A stretch of DNA of 5,342 nucleotides from an uncultured Robiginitomaculum sp. (GTDB lineage: Bacteria > Pseudomonadota > Alphaproteobacteria > Caulobacterales > Maricaulaceae): NCBI GenBank assembly GCA_938003555.1, contig CALKXN010000343.1:1-5342 (forward strand), written 5' to 3'. A program made the position numbers and the translations under genes. A model generated the notes under the pieces. It was not told where the DNA came from. It worked only from the letters and a program-made list of their open reading frames with translations, and searched no databases. Shown in pieces: positions 1-5,342 of the stretch. The first letter of the stretch is position 1. Each line of letters begins with the position of its first letter.

Positions 1-121
1 CAAAGAAATGCTGGGTTTATTATCAACACCGAGGATTACTAGAGCGGCCAAGCGGACGTTCGTGCAAGGGTAAGCCATCATGGCATGCCGGTTCACCGAG
101 AAAAACAACCTCATCGTCAGG

Positions 122-144
122 ACGACGCATGGAACATGCGGCGT
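122..144. repeat. Short inverted repeat / hairpin upstream of nrdJ
   Basis: The arms CGCATG (126-131) and CATGCG (135-140) are perfect complements around a GAA triloop. Outside them, ACG (122-124) pairs with CGT (142-144) across a single A/G mismatch, giving about nine paired bases in all. No T-run follows on either strand, so it is not an intrinsic terminator. It lies about 75 bp upstream of the candidate nrdJ promoter, so it would not be in the nrdJ transcript if that promoter is the one used. It could be a protein-binding palindrome, part of an unrecognised RNA, or chance. Confidence 0.4.
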
Positions 145-145
145 G

Positions 146-150
146 GACTC
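146..150. promoter_or_regulatory. GANTC (CcrM-type methylation) site, GACTC
   Basis: GACTC matches GANTC, the target of the cell-cycle adenine methyltransferase CcrM found in most alphaproteobacteria. Reading by eye, I count only six GANTC sites in the whole window, against about 21 expected at random, and two of them are in the short region upstream of nrdJ. The sequence match is certain; methylation and any regulatory role are inferred. Confidence 0.4.
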
Positions 151-181
151 GAAGGACGCGGTTGTTTTAGCGATATTTCAA

Positions 182-226
182 GTTGAACCCTGTCCCCAAC
201 TCTTTCTTCACTGCTGCGTTGAACCC
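182..226 (+). repeat. Two direct copies of GTTGAACCC, 36 bp apart
   Basis: GTTGAACCC occurs at 182-190 and again at 218-226. Each copy is followed by a CAAC that can pair with its GTTG (197-200 and 226-229), so each copy is also a weak small hairpin. The downstream copy contains the proposed -35 element of the nrdJ promoter and the upstream copy would lie near -70. That arrangement suits a pair of operator half-sites, but no known regulator motif is matched. In particular it does not resemble the NrdR box. Confidence 0.4.
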
Positions 227-247
227 AACCGATTCACCGCCTATATT
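219..247 (+). promoter_or_regulatory. Candidate sigma70-type promoter of nrdJ
   Basis: TTGAAC (219-224) as -35 and TATATT (242-247) as -10 are separated by exactly 17 bases. The -10 matches TATAAT at five of six positions and the -35 begins with TTGA. Transcription would start near 254, which puts the ribosome binding site almost at the 5' end of the mRNA and leaves a leader of only about 14 bases. A GANTC site lies in the spacer. This is the best promoter candidate I see before nrdJ; the call rests on sequence match only. Confidence 0.5.
231..235. promoter_or_regulatory. GANTC site inside the nrdJ promoter spacer
   Basis: GATTC lies between the proposed -35 and -10 elements. In Caulobacter-like bacteria the methylation state of GANTC sites in promoters changes as the replication fork passes, and this can tune transcription of cell-cycle genes. 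A ribonucleotide reductase gene would be a sensible target. The match is seen directly; the regulatory role is inferred. Confidence 0.4.
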
Positions 248-253
248 GAAATC

Positions 254-258
254 AAGGA
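254..258 (+). promoter_or_regulatory. Ribosome binding site of nrdJ
   Basis: AAGGA, within a longer purine run, ends nine bases before the ATG at 268. This is good Shine-Dalgarno spacing and supports that start, which is also where similarity to alphaproteobacterial NrdJ N-termini begins. Confidence 0.75.
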
Positions 259-267
259 AGGCGGCCA

Positions 268-3200
268 ATGCGTATCACGCGTCACTACACCCAAGATGGA
301 CACTCCCCCTATAGCGGGATGAACTTTGCGGTTGTGCGCAGCGAGCTTCGTGATCCGGACGGAACAGTGATTGCCGCCGCGCAAGAGTTCCTTGCCCCGG
401 AGAGCTGGTCACAAACAGCATGTGATATCCTCGCGCAGAAATATTTTCGCCGCGCAGGTGTTCCAGCCAAAACAGTTGCCGAAAATGACAGCGACGTTCC
501 GCAATGGCTACGCCCGCGCATTCCTGATCAAAACGCGCTGGATGCGATGCCCAAAGCCGAGCGCTTTGGCGGAGAGAATGATGCGCGTCAGGTCTTTGAC
601 CGCCTCGCGGGATGCTGGACATATTGGGGATGGAAGGGCGGCTATTTCGATAGCGAAGATGACGCGCGCGCCTATTATGATGAAATGCGCTATATGCTAG
701 CGACGCAAACCGGCGCGCCCAATAGTCCGCAATGGTTTAACACCGGGCTGGCTTGGGCTTACGGGCTCAAGGGCGAGCCAAGCGGCCACTGGGTCGTCAA
801 TTACCAAACGGGTAAAGCTGCGCTCGCCAAAGACGCCTATACCCACCCCCAGCCCCATGCGTGCTTTATCCAAAATGTCGATGACGACCTTGTCGGGCAA
901 GACGGCATTATGGATTTGTGGGTGCGCGAGGCGCGCCTGTTTAAATTTGGCAGCGGCACGGGCAGTAATTTTTCTAATATTCGCGGCGCGGGTGAGCCGC
1001 TTTCCGGCGGCGGAACGTCATCGGGGCTCATGAGCTTTCTGCGTATTGGTGACGTCAGCGCGGGCGCGGTTAAGTCCGGCGGCACAACGCGGCGCGCGGC
1101 AAAAATGGTCGTTGTCGACATTGACCATCCGGACATCGAAGACTTTATCGGCTGGAAAGCGCGCGAAGAAACCAAAGTCGCCGCGCTCGTTGCGGGGGCT
1201 AAAGCTTTGCGCGAACGGCTTAATGCTGTCATCGCGGCCTGCGTGAACTGCGAGGGACCGGATGACACCTGTTTTAACCCATCCAAAAATGCAGCGCTTG
1301 CGCGCGAGATCAAAGCCGCGCGCCGCGCAGGCGTCCCCGAAGGCGCGGTTGCCCGCGCTTTGCAGCTTGCCCGCCAAGGCATTGATACAATCGACATTCC
1401 CGACCTGACCGCCGATTGGGACAGCGAAGCCTATTCCACCGTTTCTGGCCAGAACGCCAATAATAGTGTGCGCGTAAGCGACGCCTTTCTGAAGGCCGTC
1501 GAGAATGACGAAACTTGGGATTTGCTGCGCCGCGTTGACGGCGCGGTCGCCAAATCTATTCGCGCGCGCGATCTATGGGCCAAGATTGCCAATGCTGCGT
1601 GGAGCAGCGCCGATCCGGGGGTGCAGTTTCACGATACAATCAATGCGTGGAACACATGTGCAAAGGACGGCGAAATCACGGCGTCAAATCCATGCAGCGA
1701 ATATATGTTCTTGGATGACACGGCCTGCAATCTCGCCTCCTTAAACCTCGTCAAATTCTTATCTGATGATGGCGGCTTTGACAGTGACAGCTTTGTCCAC
1801 GCCAGCCGCCTGTTCACCCTGACGCTCGAAATTTCTGTACTCATGGCAGCCTTTCCGTCCAAAGCCATCGCGCAGCGTTCTTTTGAGTATCGCACGCTCG
1901 GTTTGGGCTACGCCAATTTGGGCGGCCTGTTGATGCGCAGCGGCCTAGCCTATGACAGCGCGCAGGCCCGCGCGGCAGCGGGCGCGATTACTGCGCTCAT
2001 GTCTGGCGCAGCTTATCAGCTCTCTGCCGAGATGGCGAAATACCACGGCGCGTTCATGACCTATAAGCGCAATAAGGTCAGCGCCTTAAAAGTCATCGCC
2101 AATCACACAGCCGCCGCGCAGGGCAAAACAGCTGCCAAGGATTATAAGGGTCTGTCCGTTCTACCAATGCCTCTGGATGCCAGTAATTGCATCTACCCCG
2201 ATGTGGTGGAGCGCGCCGCGCAGATTTGGACAGACACATTAGCGCTCGCGAAATCACATGGCCTGCGTAATGCCCAAATCAGCGTCATCGCGCCGACGGG
2301 CACAATTGGCCTGTTGATGGATTGCGACACCACCGGAATTGAGCCGGACTTTGCTTTGGTCAAATTCAAAAAATTAGCCGGCGGCGGAAGCTTTAAGATC
2401 ATCAACCAAGCCGTGCCGCAAGCGCTCACCGCGCTGGGATATAAGCCTGCGCAGCGCAAAGAGATTGTCGACTATGCGCTGGGACGCGGTAGCCTCAAGG
2501 GCGCGCCAGGGATCAATCATGACACCCTTGCAGCAAAGGGCTTTTCCGATCTGGAACTCGCTGCCGTGGACAAGGCGGTCAAAACGGCGTTTGATATTCG
2601 CTTCTGTTTTAATCGCCATGCGCTGGGTGATGAATTTTGCAAAGAGGCCCTTGGCCTGACCGATGAGCAATTGGGCGCGCAAGGCTATGACCTGCTCCCT
2701 GCCCTTGGCTTTAGCGATGACGATATTTTAGCGGCCAATATTTATGCCTCCGGCGCGATGACGCTTGAGGGCGCGCCGCATCTGGCCGATGAACATTTGT
2801 CCGTCTTTGACTGCGCGACTCCCTGCGGGCGATTGGGGACGCGGTCACTGTCAGCAGACGCTCATCTTTATATGATGGCCGCTGCGCAGCCCTTTATTTC
2901 GGGCGCAATTTCCAAGACCGTGAATTTGCCGAATGACGCAACCATCGAAACCTGCGCGCGCACCTATCGCAGAGCGTGGGACATTGGCCTGAAATCCATC
3001 GCGCTTTACCGCGACGGATCGAAACTTAGCCAGCCTCTATCGGGCGCAATATTTGACGACAAGACGCTGGACAGTCTTGATGATGACACCCCAATGGCGC
3101 AACGCACCGCCAAAGCCGCGGAAAAAATCGTTGAGAAAATCGTCGAGCGCATTGTTGAAAAACCGACAGAACGTAAACGTCTGCCGGACCGCCGCACGGG

Positions 3201-3927
3201 TTATATCCAAAAAGCCTCTGTTGGCGGTCACAAAGTCTATCTGCATACTGGCGAATTTAAAGACGGACAGCTGGGTGAAATCTTTATCGACATGCATAAA
3301 GAAGGCGCGGCCTTTCGTAGCCTGATGAATAATTTTGCCATCGCCATTTCAATTGGTCTTCAATATGGCGTGCCGCTCGATGAATTTGTTGAAGCCTTTG
3401 TCTTTACCCGCTTTGAGCCGTCCGGCCCGGTACAGGGTAATGATAAAATCAAGATGGCCAATTCCATTCTCGATTATATCTTCCGCGAACTGGGCATCTC
3501 TTATCTGGGCTGGGAAGACCTCGCCCATAATACGGGCGACGCCAATACGCCCGACGCCCTTGGCGGCGGCGCGAGCGAGCGCAGCCGCGATAATAGCGAC
3601 CCCCAATTAAAGCTGGCCAATTACTCCAAAGGCTTTGTTCGCGAAGGCGCAACCGACCCGACTAACATCGTGCCATTTCGCGCCTCGCCCGAAGACGCGC
3701 CCGTAGAAGATGTCGAAGACGCCACCATAATAGAGACAGCTGCAAATGAAGTCTCCGAACAATCAACTGCGACGGGCGGCAATAGCTCCGCCCCAAGCGC
3801 CGCGCAGCTTGCCCGCTTTGCCGGATATACAGGCGATGCCTGCCCCGAATGCGGTCACTTTACACTGGTGCGCAATGGAACTTGCCAAAAATGCGATACA
3901 TGCGGTAGTACAACGGGATGTTCATAA
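268..3927 (+). CDS. nrdJ: Adenosylcobalamin-dependent (class II) ribonucleotide reductase NrdJ
   Basis: This cytoplasmic enzyme reduces ribonucleotides to deoxyribonucleotides, using adenosylcobalamin to make a thiyl radical; it needs no oxygen and no separate radical subunit. The gene is complete at 1219 residues, usual for the long alphaproteobacterial form. Residues about 17-115 are the class II N-terminal domain, with no ATP-cone seen. The catalytic barrel runs to about 925. The N-P-C-S-E motif gives the radical cysteine C476 with N474 and E478. C199 (in HACFIQ) and C487 (in TACNLAS, 11 residues after C476) form the active-site redox pair. PTGTIG (676-681) is the phosphate-binding motif. 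An insertion near 305-385 carries C325, C328 and C335. A charged KIVE-repeat linker (953-964) leads to a TSCPD domain (about 978-1085). An acidic flexible linker follows, then a cysteine tail (C1192, C1195, C1206, C1209, C1212, C1218), which fits the zinc-binding, disulfide-shuttling domain of many class II enzymes. No frameshift or missing key residue is seen. Confidence 0.97.
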   Translation: MRITRHYTQDGHSPYSGMNFAVVRSELRDPDGTVIAAAQEFLAPESWSQTACDILAQKYFRRAGVPAKTVAENDSDVPQWLRPRIPDQNALDAMPKAERFGGENDARQVFDRLAGCWTYWGWKGGYFDSEDDARAYYDEMRYMLATQTGAPNSPQWFNTGLAWAYGLKGEPSGHWVVNYQTGKAALAKDAYTHPQPHACFIQNVDDDLVGQDGIMDLWVREARLFKFGSGTGSNFSNIRGAGEPLSGGGTSSGLMSFLRIGDVSAGAVKSGGTTRRAAKMVVVDIDHPDIEDFIGWKAREETKVAALVAGAKALRERLNAVIAACVNCEGPDDTCFNPSKNAALAREIKAARRAGVPEGAVARALQLARQGIDTIDIPDLTADWDSEAYSTVSGQNANNSVRVSDAFLKAVENDETWDLLRRVDGAVAKSIRARDLWAKIANAAWSSADPGVQFHDTINAWNTCAKDGEITASNPCSEYMFLDDTACNLASLNLVKFLSDDGGFDSDSFVHASRLFTLTLEISVLMAAFPSKAIAQRSFEYRTLGLGYANLGGLLMRSGLAYDSAQARAAAGAITALMSGAAYQLSAEMAKYHGAFMTYKRNKVSALKVIANHTAAAQGKTAAKDYKGLSVLPMPLDASNCIYPDVVERAAQIWTDTLALAKSHGLRNAQISVIAPTGTIGLLMDCDTTGIEPDFALVKFKKLAGGGSFKIINQAVPQALTALGYKPAQRKEIVDYALGRGSLKGAPGINHDTLAAKGFSDLELAAVDKAVKTAFDIRFCFNRHALGDEFCKEALGLTDEQLGAQGYDLLPALGFSDDDILAANIYASGAMTLEGAPHLADEHLSVFDCATPCGRLGTRSLSADAHLYMMAAAQPFISGAISKTVNLPNDATIETCARTYRRAWDIGLKSIALYRDGSKLSQPLSGAIFDDKTLDSLDDDTPMAQRTAKAAEKIVEKIVERIVEKPTERKRLPDRRTGYIQKASVGGHKVYLHTGEFKDGQLGEIFIDMHKEGAAFRSLMNNFAIAISIGLQYGVPLDEFVEAFVFTRFEPSGPVQGNDKIKMANSILDYIFRELGISYLGWEDLAHNTGDANTPDALGGGASERSRDNSDPQLKLANYSKGFVREGATDPTNIVPFRASPEDAPVEDVEDATIIETAANEVSEQSTATGGNSSAPSAAQLARFAGYTGDACPECGHFTLVRNGTCQKCDTCGSTTGCS

Positions 3928-3932
3928 AGAGG
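3927..3932 (+). promoter_or_regulatory. Ribosome binding site that decides the TPR gene start
   Basis: AAGAGG lies six bases before the ATG at 3939. The alternative in-frame ATG at 3918 overlaps the end of nrdJ and would put this site inside its own coding region. The site overlaps the last base of the nrdJ stop codon, as expected for closely coupled genes. Confidence 0.65.
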
Positions 3933-3938
3933 TTTTGC

Positions 3939-4619
3939 ATGCGTTATATATTTCTCTTGATTATTACTTTGGTACTCACACCTCTTTCATTTGGGCAAGA
4001 TAGTTTGGTTAGCGATGAGCCATACGAAGACGAAGTTATCGCAATCGGAACGATATCCAAAGCTGATCCAGCCATGGGTGCATTTGCTCGTGGAGATTAC
4101 GCCACTGCTGAAATTGAATTTACACTAAACTATCAGTTCATTCAACGCGCAGACCGGGCGCGGGCAAATGCTTTTCAAAACTTATCAAATTCCTCATTAT
4201 CAGCGCAGGTCGCCAATGGCCCGGGCGAAGTCAGCGGCGGAGGACAAAACATTACTCCGTCGGCAAATGTAAATGGCTCCAATGCCTATAAACCCACGCC
4301 GGAGTCTACGAAATTTAACGGCCGTGTACCGCAGGTGAATGATATTGGGTTCCAGTTTTACATGCGTGGCTTGTCGCAAATTCAACTTGGAAAATATGAT
4401 GAAGCCCAAGAGTCTTTTGAGCGGGCCTTAAATTTTAACAATCGTCTTTATGATGCTAAATTCCGTCTGGGAATTTTAGAACTGCGCAACGGTGACCGAG
4501 ACGCAGCAGAGGCATGGCTCAGCGAACTCGAGCGCAATCAAAAATGGTGTAAATATTGCGATGGCAAACAAGAGATAAATAGCGGCATTGCTATTCTGTC
4601 AGCCTCGCTAGGGTATTGA
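3939..4619 (+). CDS. Exported tetratricopeptide-repeat (TPR) protein, function unknown
   Basis: The protein has 226 residues from the ATG at 3939. This start is preferred over 3918 because it has a well-spaced ribosome binding site and puts the signal peptide at the N-terminus. Residues 1-19 are a short basic start, a hydrophobic core and a likely signal peptidase I site (SFG before Q20), so a periplasmic location is inferred. Residues about 46-66 look like a half TPR (AFARGDYATAEIEF). Residues 87-133 are low-complexity, rich in G, N, S and P. Residues about 138-170 are a canonical TPR (GLSQIQLGKYDEAQESFERAL) and 171-200 a second, more divergent one. The C-terminus has a C-x-x-C pair (C204, C207) after a tryptophan. 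The gene starts 11 bases after the nrdJ stop, so co-transcription is likely. It is visibly AT-richer than nrdJ. TPRs mediate protein contacts; I cannot assign a partner or function. A periplasmic protein could not reduce NrdJ directly despite the C-x-x-C. Confidence 0.85.
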   Translation: MRYIFLLIITLVLTPLSFGQDSLVSDEPYEDEVIAIGTISKADPAMGAFARGDYATAEIEFTLNYQFIQRADRARANAFQNLSNSSLSAQVANGPGEVSGGGQNITPSANVNGSNAYKPTPESTKFNGRVPQVNDIGFQFYMRGLSQIQLGKYDEAQESFERALNFNNRLYDAKFRLGILELRNGDRDAAEAWLSELERNQKWCKYCDGKQEINSGIAILSASLGY

Positions 4620-4735
4620 GAAGTTACCCACAGCAGACCATAATTCTGTTCACTCTGTAGATATTTTGCAGCAATTATTTCAATTCTGAGCGCCCAGCAC
4701 CTTTCGATTATGAACAGAGTTGTGTATGTTAATGT
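4620..4735 (+). promoter_or_regulatory. AT-rich intergenic region upstream of dnaB
   Basis: This 116-bp gap separates the TPR gene from dnaB and is the natural place for a dnaB promoter. I do not find a convincing -35/-10 pair: TATGTT at 4725-4730 is a weak -10 candidate without a good -35. The region holds TTACCCACA (4624-4632), one base away from the DnaA box TTATCCACA, and several copies of a TCTG-containing motif. No intrinsic terminator is evident after the TPR gene, so read-through from the nrdJ operon into dnaB is possible. Confidence 0.35.
4642..4721. repeat. Inverted repeat with 11-bp arms upstream of dnaB
   Basis: The left arm AATTCTGTTCA (4642-4652) and right arm TGAACAGAGTT (4711-4721) are complementary at ten of eleven positions; the remaining pair would be G-U in RNA. 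They are separated by 58 bases. A direct partial copy of the left arm, AATTCTG, lies at 4682-4688, and CTCTGT occurs at 4653-4658. The right arm ends 14 bases before the dnaB start. Repeated oriented copies suggest binding sites for a regulator. They do not fit the alphaproteobacterial LexA pattern of GTTC repeated after seven bases. Confidence 0.45.
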
Positions 4736-5342
4736 ATGGCCACAGCACTCGACACTTACACCGACCTTCCCGACAACGAAGTTATCCAAACGGCGCCGCA
4801 TAATATTGACGCGGAGCAAGCTTTGCTCGGCGCGATTTTATACGACAATGAAGTCTATAATCGTCTTGGGGATTACCTACGAGGGGAACATTTTTACGAT
4901 CCGGTTCATGGGCGGATTTTCGATGTGATTGCCTCGCTCATCCAGCGCGGCTCTCTGGCCGATGCGGTTGTGCTTAAAAACCGCTTTGAAAAAGATGAAG
5001 GCCTGTCCGAAATTGGCGGCGTCGAATATCTCTCATTCCTTCTTCACAATGCCCCGTCCGGCGCGGCAGGGCCTGCCTATGCCAAACTAATTTTCGACCT
5101 GGCTATCCGCCGCGAGCTTATCCGTGTCGGCGGAGAGATTCGCGAATTTGCTGAAAATCCGGAAACTGAAGCCGAAGCGGTCGAGCAAATTGAACTGGCT
5201 GAGCGCAAATTATTTGATCTGGCAGAGAGCGGCGGAACGCAAGGCGGTTTTGATAGTTTTGAAACGGCGGTTACCGCCTCTATCAATATGGCGCGCGCGG
5301 CCTATGAACGTGATGGCGGATTGTCCGGTATTTCCACGGGAT
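4736..5342 (+). CDS. dnaB: Replicative DNA helicase DnaB, N-terminal part (cut by window edge)
   Basis: DnaB is the hexameric ring helicase that unwinds DNA at the fork and recruits primase. The window holds 202 complete codons, a bit less than half of a usual DnaB (about 450-500 residues). Residues about 20-120 are the helical N-terminal domain that contacts primase and stabilises the ring, with the family pattern PHNIDAEQALLGAIL (21-35), FYDPVHGRIFDVI (53-65) and an ADxVxLKxxFExDEGL-like stretch (75-90). YAKLIFDLAIRREL (115-128) continues the domain. Residues about 150-165 are the linker helix (IELAERKLFDLAES). The sequence stops at GISTG, just where the RecA-like ATPase core begins, so Walker motifs, and any intein in that core, cannot be judged. 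The ATG at 4736 is the only suitable in-frame start nearby. No clear Shine-Dalgarno sequence precedes it, so the exact start is a little less certain than the identity. Confidence 0.95.
   Translation, partial: MATALDTYTDLPDNEVIQTAPHNIDAEQALLGAILYDNEVYNRLGDYLRGEHFYDPVHGRIFDVIASLIQRGSLADAVVLKNRFEKDEGLSEIGGVEYLSFLLHNAPSGAAGPAYAKLIFDLAIRRELIRVGGEIREFAENPETEAEAVEQIELAERKLFDLAESGGTQGGFDSFETAVTASINMARAAYERDGGLSGISTG

Noticed and set aside
1..42. Possible C-terminal tail of an upstream + strand gene (open in frame 1 to TAG at 40-42; also open in frame 2 to 73 and frame 3 to 170)
   Set aside because: All three forward frames are open at the edge, and none gives a recognisable protein end, so no frame can be chosen.
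1..81. Possible divergent minus-strand gene starting at 81 (ATG ATG GCT) and running off the left edge
   Set aside because: The 27 codons visible look plausible in composition but match no family I recognise, and there is no clear ribosome binding site. Sequence left of the window would decide it.
1..180. tRNA-like or other structured RNA in the upstream region
   Set aside because: Short stems are present, but no cloverleaf, T-loop or anticodon arm, and no RNase P, tmRNA or SRP RNA core motif could be assembled.
80..322. 80-codon open frame on the + strand upstream of and overlapping the nrdJ start
   Set aside because: It overlaps the start of nrdJ in another frame, has no convincing ribosome binding site, and its protein is cysteine-rich with no recognisable fold. 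It also runs through the proposed nrdJ promoter.
837..1397. 186-codon minus-strand open frame inside nrdJ
   Set aside because: It is a shadow of the strongly conserved nrdJ coding frame, arising from GC-rich codons, and has no domain of its own.
4607..4634. Weak hairpin over the TPR stop codon (GGGTA/TACCC, plus GCT/AGC outside)
   Set aside because: The stem is short, the loop is nine bases, and no T-run follows, so it does not qualify as an intrinsic terminator.
4642..4721. LexA (SOS) operator reading of the GTTC/GAAC motifs before dnaB
   Set aside because: The alphaproteobacterial LexA box needs GTTC repeated after seven bases in the same orientation; neither arm has a second GTTC at that spacing.
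4710..4928. 72-codon + strand open frame overlapping the dnaB start
   Set aside because: It is out of frame with dnaB, whose product is clearly recognisable, and has no ribosome binding site or recognisable domain.

Overview
The window looks like a chromosomal segment of an alphaproteobacterium, possibly in or near the Caulobacterales/Hyphomonadaceae-Maricaulales. The evidence is the long form of a B12-dependent class II ribonucleotide reductase typical of that class, the style of the DnaB N-terminus, a moderate-to-high GC content in the core genes, and a marked scarcity of GANTC (CcrM) sites. The genus cannot be fixed from this sequence alone.

Layout, all genes on the + strand. Positions 1-267 contain no gene I can support. 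This stretch holds a compact hairpin, a repeated 9-mer, two GANTC sites and a good sigma70-type promoter candidate running up to nrdJ. Positions 268-3927 are a complete nrdJ of 1219 residues, with the catalytic and redox cysteines, the phosphate-binding motif, a TSCPD domain and a C-terminal cysteine-rich tail. Eleven bases after its stop, with its own ribosome binding site, is a small AT-richer gene (3939-4619) for an exported tetratricopeptide (TPR) protein. A 116-bp AT-rich intergenic region follows (4620-4735), with an 11-bp near-perfect inverted repeat and a near-consensus DnaA box. The window ends inside dnaB (4736 to the edge), which covers the N-terminal domain and linker but stops before the ATPase core.

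How they fit together: NrdJ makes deoxyribonucleotides and DnaB unwinds DNA at the replication fork, so the window joins precursor supply and replication. The TPR gene is probably co-transcribed with nrdJ, but its predicted export to the periplasm gives no direct link to nucleotide reduction. I see no mobile element, CRISPR array, RNA gene or defence system, and nothing that is convincingly a new system. The most interesting points are regulatory (a GANTC site inside the nrdJ promoter spacer, and repeated motifs upstream of nrdJ and dnaB) plus the cysteine-bearing insertion in NrdJ and the uncharacterised TPR neighbour.
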